A stretch of 64,000 bases of DNA, taken from the NCBI RefSeq assembly GCF_002259485.1, contig NZ_NPGA01000012.1:62001-126000 (forward strand), given 5' to 3'. Source of the stretch: Rhodococcus sp. 14-1411-2a. GTDB lineage: Bacteria; Actinomycetota; Actinomycetes; Mycobacteriales; Mycobacteriaceae. A model generated the notes under the pieces. The model was not told where the DNA came from. It worked only from the letters and a program-made list of their open reading frames with translations, and did not search any database. Positions 9,843 through 20,403 of this stretch are shown here, piece after piece (position 1 is the first letter of the stretch; the number at the start of each line of letters is the position of its first letter). The translations under genes were made by a program, and so were the position numbers.

Positions 9843-10972
9843 CCAAACGCACGTTGCGGAGCAAGCTCGGCGCAATGGCACAGATGGTGGACTCGTTCCG
9901 GGCGGGACGCACCATTCCGAAGAATCTGTACGGCCGCGACGAGCCCGATCAGACCGTGTCACTGGTGACCGATGCGCTCGACAAATGGTTCGCTCTGCTC
10001 GACGGTGACGACTACGACGCGTCGTTCGCTGCGCCGCCCGTGGCTCGCACCCGGTTGCTGACGTTGGTCGCGCGCGAGGTGCTGTGCGTCGACGAGCAAG
10101 TGGTCCAACTGACCTTCTCGGCCGCCGACGGTGAGGTGCTGCCCGCGTGGGCACCGGGAATGCATCTGGACTTCTATCTCCCGTCCGGACGCCGTCGGCA
10201 GTACTCGTTGTGTGGGCAGCCGAATGCCGACTCGTACTCCATCGCGGTGCGCTTGGTTCCCGACGGCGGGGGTGGGTCGCGTGAGATGCACGATCTGCAG
10301 GTCGGTACCGAGGTCGCAATTCGCGGGCCGCGCAACGGTTTTCCTTTCGTGCAGTCCGAGCACGCCGTGTTCGTGGCCGGCGGAATCGGTATCACAGCCA
10401 TCATCTCGATGGTGCGTCGTGCTCGTGAGACGGGGATGGATTGGCATCTCGTCTACTGCGGCCGCTCACGTGAATCGATGCCGTTCCTCGACGAGATCGC
10501 CGGCTGGGACGCCGACCGCGTGACGGTGCGGACCGACGATGTGGACGGCATGCCGTCGAGCATGGATCTGCTCGGTGCCGCGGCGCCCGGGGGTTCGGTC
10601 TACGTGTGCGGACCTCCGCCGATGATCGATCTGGTTCGGGCGTCGTTCGACTCGTTGCCGGCAACGCATCTGCACTTCGAGCGTTTCTCACCGCCGCCGG
10701 TGAAGAACGGTGCGGAGTTCGAGGTGCAGCTCGTCGATTCCGGACAGATCATCGCAGTGGCTCCGGACGAGACTGCGTTGCATGCCATTCGGCGTCTGAG
10801 GCCCGATGTGGCGTACTCCTGCCAGCAGGGGTTCTGCGGGACGTGTCGCGTTCGAGTACTCAGCGGAACACCGCAGCATCGGGAGAACCGGCTCACCGCC
10901 GAGGAGCAGGAACACGAGATGTTGATCTGCGTGTCCCGTTCCGAGGGCGAACGGATCGTGCTCGATCTCTAG
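9839..10972 (+). CDS. Flavin- and 2Fe-2S-containing oxidoreductase (oxygenase reductase type)
   Basis: This is a 377-residue NAD(P)H-dependent electron-transfer protein. After a 70-residue N-terminal extension it has a ferredoxin-reductase-like flavin domain (RQYSLCG at 120-126), a nucleotide-binding domain (GGIGITAI, then YVCGPPPMI), and a C-terminal plant-type 2Fe-2S domain with C328, C333, C336 and C364. This order matches phthalate-dioxygenase-reductase and VanB-like proteins. The ATG overlaps the previous stop by four bases, so it is probably the dedicated electron donor of the di-iron-type protein. No other oxygenase component is nearby. Confidence 0.88.
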   Translation: MTKRTLRSKLGAMAQMVDSFRAGRTIPKNLYGRDEPDQTVSLVTDALDKWFALLDGDDYDASFAAPPVARTRLLTLVAREVLCVDEQVVQLTFSAADGEVLPAWAPGMHLDFYLPSGRRRQYSLCGQPNADSYSIAVRLVPDGGGGSREMHDLQVGTEVAIRGPRNGFPFVQSEHAVFVAGGIGITAIISMVRRARETGMDWHLVYCGRSRESMPFLDEIAGWDADRVTVRTDDVDGMPSSMDLLGAAAPGGSVYVCGPPPMIDLVRASFDSLPATHLHFERFSPPPVKNGAEFEVQLVDSGQIIAVAPDETALHAIRRLRPDVAYSCQQGFCGTCRVRVLSGTPQHRENRLTAEEQEHEMLICVSRSEGERIVLDL

Positions 10973-13272
<2,300 letters not shown>

Positions 13273-13283
13273 TCACTTCCCTT

Positions 13284-13312
13284 CACGCACCGATGAGGTT
13301 TCTCGGTGCGTG
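13284..13312 (+). other. Hairpin in the gyrB-gyrA gap
   Basis: CACGCACCGA (13284-13293) pairs perfectly with TCGGTGCGTG (13303-13312) around a nine-base loop, between the gyrB stop and the gyrA ribosome site. There is no T-run. It may be an RNA processing or stability element, or a partial terminator that sets the gyrB:gyrA ratio. Confidence 0.6.
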
Positions 13313-13340
13313 GAGGTGACCGTTTCTCGAGGAGATTTGC

Positions 13341-15884
13341 ATGTCTGACATCACCGAACCGCCGGTAGGACCCCCGCCGGGTTCGACCACCAACGCCGAG
13401 GGTGGAGACCGGATCGATCCGGTCGACATCCAGCAGGAAATGCAGCGTAGTTACATCGATTACGCCATGAGCGTCATCGTCGGTCGTGCCCTGCCCGAGG
13501 TGCGTGACGGACTCAAGCCGGTGCACCGTCGCGTCCTGTACGCGATGTACGACTCGGGCTTCCGCCCCGACCGCAGCTACGTCAAATCCGCACGCCCCGT
13601 TGCCGAAACGATGGGTAACTACCATCCCCACGGCGACACCTCGATCTACGACGCACTGGTGCGTCTGGCTCAGCCGTGGTCGATGCGGTACCCACTCGTC
13701 GACGGCCAGGGCAACTTCGGTTCGCGTGGCAACGACGGTGCCGCAGCCATGCGATACACCGAAGCCCGGTTGACCCCGCTGGCGATGGAGATGCTGCGCG
13801 ACATCGACGAGGAAACCGTCGACTTCATCCCCAACTACGACGGCAAAACCCAAGAGCCGACGGTACTTCCGTCGCGCGTGCCGAACCTGTTGATGAACGG
13901 CTCCAACGGCATTGCCGTCGGTATGGCCACCAACATCCCGCCGCACAATCTTCGCGAACTGGGCGATGCGGTGTTCTGGGCCCTGGACAACTTCGAGGCC
14001 GACGAGGAAGCAACCCTCGCCGCGTGCATGGAACGCGTCAAGGGCCCAGACTTCCCCACCCACGGACTCATCGTCGGCGGCCAGGGTATCCAGGACGCGT
14101 ACTCGACCGGTCGCGGCTCCATCCGGATGCGCGGCGTCGTCGAGATCGAAGAGGACTCCAACGGTCGCACCACGATCGTCATCACCGAGCTGCCGTACCA
14201 GGTCAACCCGGACAACCTGATCACCTCGATCGCCGAGCAGGTACGCGACGGCAAGATGTCCGGTATCTCCAAGATCGACGACGAGTCGTCCGACCGAGTC
14301 GGTATGCGCATCGTCGTCACGATCAAGCGCGACGCGGTCGCGAAGGTCGTGCTCAACAACCTCTACAAGCACTCGCAGCTGCAGACGAGCTTCGGCGCGA
14401 ACATGCTCTCCATCGTCGACGGCGTACCGCGCACCCTTCGCCTCGATCAGATGATTCGCTTCTACGTCACCCACCAACTCGACGTGATCGTTCGGCGTAC
14501 TCGGTACCGGCTGCGCAGAGCGGAGGAGCGGGCTCACATTCTGCGTGGCCTGGTCAAGGCTCTCGACGCACTCGACGAGGTCATCGCGCTCATCCGTGCG
14601 TCGCAGACGGTGGATCTCGCCAAGCAGGGCTTGATCGACCTGCTCGACATCGACGAGATTCAGGCCCAGGCGATCCTCGACATGCAGCTGCGGCGCCTCG
14701 CAGCTCTCGAGCGTCAGAAGATCATCGACGAGTTGGCAGAACTCGAACGCACCATCGCAGACCTGCAGGACATTCTGGCCAAGCCGGAGCGACAGCGACA
14801 GATCGTGCGGGACGAGCTCGCCGAGATCGTCGAGAAGTTCGGCGATGACCGTCGCACGCGCATCATCGCCGCCGACGGGGACGTCAACGACGAGGATCTG
14901 ATCGCGCGGGAGAACGTGGTCGTCACGATCACCGAGACCGGATACGCCAAGCGCACCAGAACCGACCTCTACCGCTCGCAGAAGCGCGGCGGCAAGGGAG
15001 TGATGGGAGCGGGCCTCAAGCAGGACGACATCGTCAGCAAGTTCTTCGTCTGCTCGACGCACGACTGGATCCTGTTCTTCACCACCAAAGGTCGCGTCTA
15101 CCGGGCCAAGGCCTACGAGCTGCCCGAGGCGAACCGAACCGCTCGCGGTCAGCACGTTGCGAACTTGCTCGCCTTCCAGCCGGACGAACGCATCGCCCAG
15201 GTCATCCAGATCAAGACCTACGAGGATGCCCCCTATCTGGTGCTCGCCACCAAGGGTGGTCTCGTCAAGAAGTCGCGTCTGACGGATTTCGATTCCAACC
15301 GCAGCGGCGGCATCGTCGCGGTCAACCTGCGCGGCGACGACGAGTTGGTCGGCGCGGTTCTCGCATCCTCGGACGACGATCTGCTGCTGGTCTCGGCGCA
15401 GGGTCAGTCCATCCGGTTCTCGGCCACCGACGAGGTACTGCGCCCGATGGGTCGCGCCACCTCGGGTGTGCAGGGCATGAGATTCAACGGCGAGGACGCG
15501 TTGCTCTCGCTCAACGTAGTCAGCGAGAACAAGTTCTTGCTGGTCGCAACGTCGGGTGGCTATTCCAAGCGCACCGCGATGGAGGATTACCCGCAGCAGG
15601 GCCGCGGCGGAAAGGGAGTGCTGACAATCCAGTACGACCCGAAGCGTGGCACGCTGGTGGGAGCTCTCATCGTCGACGACGAGGACGAGCTGTACGCCAT
15701 CACCTCCAGTGGTGGTGTGATCCGGACCGCTGCCAAGCAGGTTCGAAAGGCCGGCCGACAGACCAAGGGCGTGCGGTTGATGAATCTCGGTGAAGGCGAC
15801 ACCCTGCTCGCGATCGCGCGCAACGCCGACGAGATCGAACCGGATTCTCTGGGCACCGAAGACGATGCAGCGAAGGAGTCGTAA
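13341..15884 (+). CDS. gyrA: DNA gyrase subunit A
   Basis: GyrA breaks and rejoins DNA in the gyrase tetramer. The 847-residue protein has the winged-helix/tower region with quinolone-determining segment [10 protein letters not shown] (residues 95-104), catalytic tyrosine Y139 in AMRYTEARL, and a C-terminal beta-pinwheel with the GyrA box QKRGGKG near 550. Thr100 occupies the position that is Ala90 in M. tuberculosis. An acidic tail ends the protein. ATG 13341 has GAGGAGA upstream. The next gene starts immediately after the TAA. Confidence 0.98.
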   Translation: MSDITEPPVGPPPGSTTNAEGGDRIDPVDIQQEMQRSYIDYAMSVIVGRALPEVRDGLKPVHRRVLYAMYDSGFRPDRSYVKSARPVAETMGNYHPHGDTSIYDALVRLAQPWSMRYPLVDGQGNFGSRGNDGAAAMRYTEARLTPLAMEMLRDIDEETVDFIPNYDGKTQEPTVLPSRVPNLLMNGSNGIAVGMATNIPPHNLRELGDAVFWALDNFEADEEATLAACMERVKGPDFPTHGLIVGGQGIQDAYSTGRGSIRMRGVVEIEEDSNGRTTIVITELPYQVNPDNLITSIAEQVRDGKMSGISKIDDESSDRVGMRIVVTIKRDAVAKVVLNNLYKHSQLQTSFGANMLSIVDGVPRTLRLDQMIRFYVTHQLDVIVRRTRYRLRRAEERAHILRGLVKALDALDEVIALIRASQTVDLAKQGLIDLLDIDEIQAQAILDMQLRRLAALERQKIIDELAELERTIADLQDILAKPERQRQIVRDELAEIVEKFGDDRRTRIIAADGDVNDEDLIARENVVVTITETGYAKRTRTDLYRSQKRGGKGVMGAGLKQDDIVSKFFVCSTHDWILFFTTKGRVYRAKAYELPEANRTARGQHVANLLAFQPDERIAQVIQIKTYEDAPYLVLATKGGLVKKSRLTDFDSNRSGGIVAVNLRGDDELVGAVLASSDDDLLLVSAQGQSIRFSATDEVLRPMGRATSGVQGMRFNGEDALLSLNVVSENKFLLVATSGGYSKRTAMEDYPQQGRGGKGVLTIQYDPKRGTLVGALIVDDEDELYAITSSGGVIRTAAKQVRKAGRQTKGVRLMNLGEGDTLLAIARNADEIEPDSLGTEDDAAKES

Positions 15885-17270
15885 GTGAGCACTCCCAACC
15901 GGCCTGGTAGCAGGCCCGGCCCCAGCGGTGGACCGGACAGCCGGGAAGCCGAGCAGCCCGCGCGTCCCGCGCCGCCCGAGGGAGCTCGTCCGGGCAGCCG
16001 CCCGCAGCCGGCCAATCGTCCCGCGCCCGCCGCGGGCCGTGGCCCGGCACCGCAAGGTGGTGCTCGCCCTCCGATCCGACCGGCACCGGGAAATCCGAAC
16101 GGTCCGGCACGCCCGGCTCAGGGACCCCCGCCCCCGCAGCGACCGCCTGCACCTCAGGGACCGCCGGGGGCTTCCCCGCAGCGTCCGCCTGCACCCCAGC
16201 AGGGACAGGCTCCTGCCGGTCAGTCCCAGCCGCCGCAGGCTCCCGGCCGTCAGCCAGGTCCGGGTCAGCAGGCTCCCGGACGGACCGTCGGTCCGCCGCC
16301 GAACGGCCAACCGCCGCAGCGGCAGGCACCGGCCGGTCAAGCTCCTCGGCAGGCAGCCCCGCAGCCCTCGGGACAGCAGCCCTCGCCCAACGAGACCGTC
16401 CGCACACCGCAGGTATCCGCCGACTCGGCTGCCACCGGTGACGGATCTCGTGCATCCGAGCCCGCTCGGGGTCAGGATCAGGCAGGTCCCGCAGCAACTC
16501 AGGCGATGCCGGCTCAACAGAACGACGATCCGCAGGCCGGCGCCGGAACGCCGCCCTGGCAGCGCGGAGCCGCCCAGCGGCCCGCATCGCAGGGGACGGA
16601 CCGGCAGCAGCCGCAGAATCAGCCGCAGACCAACCTGTCCGGACGCGGAGCGGCACTGCCACCGAACGGTGAGTTCGATCGGACCGCTCGTACGGCCGCC
16701 GAGCCCACTCAGCGTGAGTCGACGGAGGACAAGACCGAACGGCGAGAAGCTGCCCGGTCGAAGGCTGCGGTCATCGACGGACCGACACGGCACATCGAAC
16801 GCAAGGATCTGGCGAAGGACATGCCGGACCTGTCTGCCGTCCGGCACCCGGAGCCGTCCCAGTCCGAGCGCGCAGCACCGGCAGCCATCACGGCCGTGGC
16901 CAGTGCGGACGGCGACCCCCTGCGGGCGACCATTCAGATCCGCAAGATCGATCCCTGGTCGACGCTCAAGATCGCCCTCGTGATCGCTGTGTCACTGTTC
17001 TTCGTATGGATGGTGTCCGTCGGTTTGCTGTACGCCGTGCTCGACGGCATGGGCGTCTGGGAACGTCTCAACAGTGCGTTCACCGAGATCGTCAACGAAT
17101 CCGGCGGCGGAGGACTCGTCAGCGCCGGGCAGGTGTTCGGCTACGCAGCGGTGATCGGTGTGATCAATGTCGTACTCTTCACCGCTCTCACCACCATCGG
17201 CGCCTTCATCTACAACCTGTCGTCGGACCTGGTCGGTGGCGTCGAAGTGACACTGGCAGACCGCGACTGA
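15885..17270 (+). CDS. DUF3566 membrane protein with long Pro/Gln-rich N-terminus
   Basis: This is a 461-residue protein found after gyrA in actinobacteria (Rv0007-type). Residues 1-330 are disordered and rich in Pro, Gln, Gly and Ala. The C-terminal DUF3566 domain (about 345-461) has RIDPWSTLK-like entry sequence, two membrane helices (near 360-385 and 420-445) and ends in [12 protein letters not shown] 15885 directly follows the gyrA TAA, so translation is coupled. Function is unknown; the locus suggests an envelope or division role. Confidence 0.85.
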   Translation: MSTPNRPGSRPGPSGGPDSREAEQPARPAPPEGARPGSRPQPANRPAPAAGRGPAPQGGARPPIRPAPGNPNGPARPAQGPPPPQRPPAPQGPPGASPQRPPAPQQGQAPAGQSQPPQAPGRQPGPGQQAPGRTVGPPPNGQPPQRQAPAGQAPRQAAPQPSGQQPSPNETVRTPQVSADSAATGDGSRASEPARGQDQAGPAATQAMPAQQNDDPQAGAGTPPWQRGAAQRPASQGTDRQQPQNQPQTNLSGRGAALPPNGEFDRTARTAAEPTQRESTEDKTERREAARSKAAVIDGPTRHIERKDLAKDMPDLSAVRHPEPSQSERAAPAAITAVASADGDPLRATIQIRKIDPWSTLKIALVIAVSLFFVWMVSVGLLYAVLDGMGVWERLNSAFTEIVNESGGGGLVSAGQVFGYAAVIGVINVVLFTALTTIGAFIYNLSSDLVGGVEVTLADRD

Positions 17271-17286
17271 CCTGCACCATCGAGAG

Positions 17287-17325
17287 CCGTATCGGGCCGT
17301 TTTGGAAGACAGCGGCCCGATACGG
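17287..17325 (+). terminator. Strong hairpin terminating the gyrA operon
   Basis: CCGTATCGGGCCG (17287-17299) and CGGCCCGATACGG (17313-17325) form a perfect 13-bp stem with a 13-base loop, 17 bases after the DUF3566 stop. There is no U-tract, as is common for actinobacterial terminators. It separates the gyr operon from tRNA-Ile. Confidence 0.75.
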
Positions 17326-17379
17326 TAATCTCATCCCTCGGTTCGAGGAGAGCTTTTCTTCGGCCCGAAGTAGTGATGA

Positions 17380-17453
17380 GGGCCTATAGCTCAGGCGGTT
17401 AGAGCGCTTCCCTGATAAGGAAGAGGTCGGAGGTTCAAGTCCTCCTAGGCCCA
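17380..17453 (+). tRNA. tRNA-Ile (GAT)
   Basis: The cloverleaf has acceptor arms GGGCCTA and TAGGCCC, D-arm TAGCTCAGGCGGTTAGAGC, anticodon loop CTGATAA (anticodon GAT), and T-arm GGAGGTTCAAGTCCTCC. The discriminator is A; CCA is not encoded. It lies after the gyr operon as in mycobacteria. Confidence 0.97.
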
Positions 17454-17480
17454 CACCGAACGAACGAAAAGAGGCAGGAC

Positions 17481-17591
17481 ATGAAAATCCTTCTTCTTGT
17501 CGCATCGGCGGTGATCGCAGTGCTGACAGTATCGAAGGTGCGCTCGCAGCGCAGCTCGGACGGCGTCTGGCACAGCATCCCCACCGCGTGA
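17481..17591 (+). CDS. DLW-39-type small protein
   Basis: This 36-residue protein begins MKILLLVASAVIAVL and ends DGVWHSIPTA. It has one hydrophobic N-terminal helix and a short polar tail, with GVW where the family has the DLW-like motif. AGGCAGGAC lies just upstream of ATG 17481. Small proteins of this type occur between tRNA-Ile and tRNA-Ala in actinobacteria. It is probably membrane-attached; function is unknown. Confidence 0.75.
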   Translation: MKILLLVASAVIAVLTVSKVRSQRSSDGVWHSIPTA

Positions 17592-17643
17592 CAATCGCTC
17601 GGAGTGGACGTGTAGAGTTCGTCCACGATTACCGGTAACACCC

Positions 17644-17716
17644 GGGGCCTTAGCTCAGTTGGTAGAGCGCTGCCTTTGCAAGGCAGATGTCAGGAGTTCG
17701 AATCTCCTAGGCTCCA
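17644..17716 (+). tRNA. tRNA-Ala (TGC)
   Basis: The cloverleaf has acceptor arms GGGGCCT and AGGCTCC (with one G-T pair), anticodon TGC in the loop of CTGCCTTTGCAAGGCAG, and T-arm CAGGAGTTCGAATCTCCT. The discriminator is A and CCA is not encoded. Terminator-like DNA follows within six bases. Confidence 0.97.
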
Positions 17717-17721
17717 CAAAG

Positions 17722-17754
17722 AAAAGGACGTCCACTTCGGTGGGCGTCCTTTTT
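17722..17754 (+). terminator. Terminator after tRNA-Ala
   Basis: GGACGTCCAC (17726-17735) pairs with GTGGGCGTCC (17740-17749) over a TTCG loop, extended by AAAA/TTTT. The stable TTCG tetraloop and trailing T-run make this a classic intrinsic terminator. Confidence 0.9.
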
Positions 17755-17777
17755 CGTCTCTCCAGCCGACCCCCCAT

Positions 17778-17832
17778 GTCCACTCGATGTGACATTGACC
17801 CCCGAAAAGGCCACTGAATGTGACATTGAGTG
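17778..17832 (+). repeat. 52-bp palindromic intergenic repeat, copy 1
   Basis: The core is 17781-17832, starting CACTCGATGTGACATT and ending ATGTGACATTGAGTG, with GAAAAGG in the loop. The arms are near-complementary over 16 bases. The preceding GTC is shared by all copies. It lies downstream of the tRNA-Ala terminator. Related copies are at 24002, 51354, 56972 (reversed) and 58775, each with a 52-base core. Confidence 0.9.
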
Positions 17833-18129
17833 CCATCGGATGCGCCGCGAGATCCCCCGGCCACTCAGCTTGACCGGTTGTGATTGGACCCAAGGCGATC
17901 TGTGTTTCGGCGCCCACATGTCCAGACAGTCGTCGGTTCGGTGTCGTATCGATGGTTCGGTCCTTAGCGTGGTCGCTGTGCAAGGACGTCGGTTCTCGGA
18001 TCGACGTGAATGGTCGCGACGGCGCACCGCAGGGGGGTGTGCCGTCGTTCGATCTCGGCGGGCGGTGTTCGCCACTGTCTCGAATCGATCGGCGATTCGG
18101 GCATCTCGAATCTCGAAGGAGTCCCGCAG
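17833..18129 (+). promoter_or_regulatory. Desaturase leader with strong hairpin
   Basis: This leader of about 300 bases holds no gene I can support. CGACGGCGCACC (18017-18028) pairs with GGTGTGCCGTCG (18036-18047) over a seven-base loop, a 12-bp stem with one wobble, about 80 bases before the desaturase start. No T-run follows. It could be a regulatory leader or terminator. The ribosome site GAAGGAG is near 18115. Confidence 0.5.
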
Positions 18130-19080
18130 ATGACGCGCGTTCTCGATCATGAAGAGCTGTTGAGGGAACTCGACGGCACGTTGGAAGCCAATTTGAATCG
18201 TCATCTGTCGATGGCGAAGGAATGGCATCCGCATGATTACGTTCCGTGGGATCTGGGTCGCAATTTCGCGGCGATGGGTGGGCAGGACTGGTCCCTCGAG
18301 CAGTCGTCGTTGTCGGAACTGGCGCGCACGGCGATGATCACCAATTTGCTCACCGAGGACAATCTGCCGTCGTATCACCGGGGGCTGGCAGACAATTTTT
18401 CGTTGGACGGTGCCTGGGGGACATGGGTGGGGCGCTGGACTGCGGAGGAGAACCGTCACGGCATCGTCATGCGCGATTATCTGGTGGTGACGCGTGCGGT
18501 GGATCCCGTCGAGTTGGAGCGCGCTCGAATGCACCACATGACGGTTGGTGTCGATGCGCCGATGGACGGTGCCAATTTCCTGCATTCGGTGGCGTATGTG
18601 ACGTTCCAGGAGTTGGCGACACGGGTGTCGCATCGAAACACGGGACTGGCGTGCGGGGATCCGGTGGCGGATCGAATGTTGGCTCGTGTCGCTGCCGACG
18701 AGAACCTGCACATGATCTTCTATCGGAACCTCGGTGAGGCGTCGCTGGATCTGGTGCCCGATCAGATGGTTCGCGCCATCACCGATGTCGCGACCGACTT
18801 TCAGATGCCCGGCCTGAACATGCCCAATTTCCGCAAGAACGCGATGACCTTGGCCAAGCACGGGATCTACGATCTACGGCAGCATCTGGACGAGGTGTTG
18901 ATGCCGGTCCTGCGCAAGTGGAAGATATTCGAGCGCAACGATTTCACGGGTGAGGGCGAGCGGGATCGCGATCGACTGGCAGCGTTCGTCGAGGACTTGG
19001 CCGAGAAGGCAACCAAGTTCGAGGAGTCCCGTGATCGACTACTTGCCAGGGAGGCAGCGCGCGCCGAGAAGGCGTCCTGA
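18130..19080 (+). CDS. Acyl-ACP desaturase (DesA family)
   Basis: This is a 316-residue soluble di-iron desaturase of the stearoyl-ACP type, which introduces a double bond into acyl-ACP with ferredoxin as electron donor. The iron ligands are visible in order as E76, E107-x-x-H110 (EENRH), E161 and E191-x-x-H194 (DENLH). ATG 18130 follows GAAGGAG; upstream in-frame sequence is leader. The C-terminal 60 residues are charged and helical. It could supply unsaturated acyl chains for membrane or mycolate lipids. It is not adjacent to its electron donor. Confidence 0.93.
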   Translation: MTRVLDHEELLRELDGTLEANLNRHLSMAKEWHPHDYVPWDLGRNFAAMGGQDWSLEQSSLSELARTAMITNLLTEDNLPSYHRGLADNFSLDGAWGTWVGRWTAEENRHGIVMRDYLVVTRAVDPVELERARMHHMTVGVDAPMDGANFLHSVAYVTFQELATRVSHRNTGLACGDPVADRMLARVAADENLHMIFYRNLGEASLDLVPDQMVRAITDVATDFQMPGLNMPNFRKNAMTLAKHGIYDLRQHLDEVLMPVLRKWKIFERNDFTGEGERDRDRLAAFVEDLAEKATKFEESRDRLLAREAARAEKAS

Positions 19081-19258
19081 CCTGCTGCGCTTTCGCTGGC
19101 CAGAGTCGTGATCGGGTCTCGGAGGTGTTAGAGTCCGGGCATCGTTGGGTCATGTGAGGCGATGGCCGTAGTGCGTGGGGAGGGCCGATGATGCCTGGGG
19201 GGTATCGGGTGAGTGGTGGTGTTCTCTTCGGTGAACGCTGCCTCCGATCGGCCGAATC

Positions 19259-20284
19259 ATGGTCCTGCACGGTGGGAATCGACCGGTGAGCAGGCCTAGG
19301 TTCGACGAGTCCGGCCGCATGCTTGCCGTATTCGCTGCGGTTACGACGGTTCTCTACGCTGCCAGCGCGATTGCGTCGTGGTCGAATCTGACCGGTGCCC
19401 AGCAGGTTCTGGCCGCGTTGGCTCTGTTGCTGGGCCCGACGGCGATCGTGGTGTTGGCAAGGGCGGGTGTGCCGAGCCCCAAACAGGCGGTGGGGTTCGC
19501 GACCGCGTTGTCGGTGATGGCACTCGCCTGTGCGTTGGGCAGCAGCGACACCATGCCCGCGTTCTTGATCTGTGTCCAGGCGGCCATGTTCCTCGGTATG
19601 CACATAGGCGCGTTCTGGTCCGAACGCAGCGCAGGCATTTGGGTTGCCGTGCTTGCTGTTTCGGCGGTCATCGGAGCGGCGATCGCGCCGTACGGAACTC
19701 CGTTCATCAGTTACATCCTGGTGGCCCTCGGCATCGTCGGTGCGACGGAGGTCTTCGGTGTCTTCGCGCGTCGGATGCGCTATTCCGCGACGCACGATGC
19801 TTTGACCGGTCTGCTCAACAGGTTCGGGTTCGAATCCAAGATCGAGAAGATGTTGCCGGCGTGCGCGACTCGCGGATTGTCGGTCAGCCTCGCAGTGCTC
19901 GATCTCGACAATTTCAAGGAGATCAACGACGAGTACGGCCATATTGCCGGTGACGTCCTGCTCACTCGCGTCTCGAAGGCCTGGAAGGGGCAGCTGACCA
20001 AACGGGATGTTCTGGGTCGGCTCGGTGGAGACGAGTTCGTGTTGTTCATGCCGGGGGTTCTCGAGAAGGAGGCCTGGCAGATCATCGAGCGTCTGCGTCG
20101 GGCTCACCGCGCGGAGTGGAGCGTCGGATTGGCCTGCATGCCCGCGGGTCGCCGCTGGGGTGAGATCTATCGGGCAGCCGACGCCGATCTGTACCGGGCA
20201 AAGCGAAGCAGGCCGCCGAGGACCAGTCGGCCGTCCGATCCCGACGCCGGTTACAGCGGCCCCATTCGCAGAATTGCGCAGTGA
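19259..20284 (+). CDS. Membrane-bound diguanylate cyclase (GGDEF)
   Basis: The 341-residue protein has about five or six hydrophobic helices (residues 20-165) followed by a GGDEF domain (about 175-320). The active-site motif is intact as RLGGDEFVLF near 260, with DLDNFKEINDEYGH before it. It should make c-di-GMP from two GTP. No inhibitory-site RxxD is seen five residues before GGDEF. The N-terminal helices may sense a membrane signal. The start is uncertain: ATG 19259 or GTG 19286 (VSRPRFDE). The C-terminus is basic. Confidence 0.9.
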   Translation: MVLHGGNRPVSRPRFDESGRMLAVFAAVTTVLYAASAIASWSNLTGAQQVLAALALLLGPTAIVVLARAGVPSPKQAVGFATALSVMALACALGSSDTMPAFLICVQAAMFLGMHIGAFWSERSAGIWVAVLAVSAVIGAAIAPYGTPFISYILVALGIVGATEVFGVFARRMRYSATHDALTGLLNRFGFESKIEKMLPACATRGLSVSLAVLDLDNFKEINDEYGHIAGDVLLTRVSKAWKGQLTKRDVLGRLGGDEFVLFMPGVLEKEAWQIIERLRRAHRAEWSVGLACMPAGRRWGEIYRAADADLYRAKRSRPPRTSRPSDPDAGYSGPIRRIAQ

Positions 20285-20403
20285 TCGTCACTCGACGCAT
20301 CGTTGATCCCCAGATTTGATCCACAGGCTGGGGATAGATTTCCCGACGCGGTGCTTTTCTCGCGTTGACTCGTCGGAAACGACGACGCTGCGGGGGATAC
20401 GCG

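Noticed and set aside
17206-17505. Small minus-strand frames over the tRNA genes, with GLEPPTSSL- and RRFELLTSAL-type text.
   Set aside because: These are well-known false translations of tRNA genes.
20315-20345. TTGATCCACAGG and TGGGGATAG before the DUF1023 gene as DnaA boxes.
   Set aside because: They match the nine-base box imperfectly, so I did not count them.
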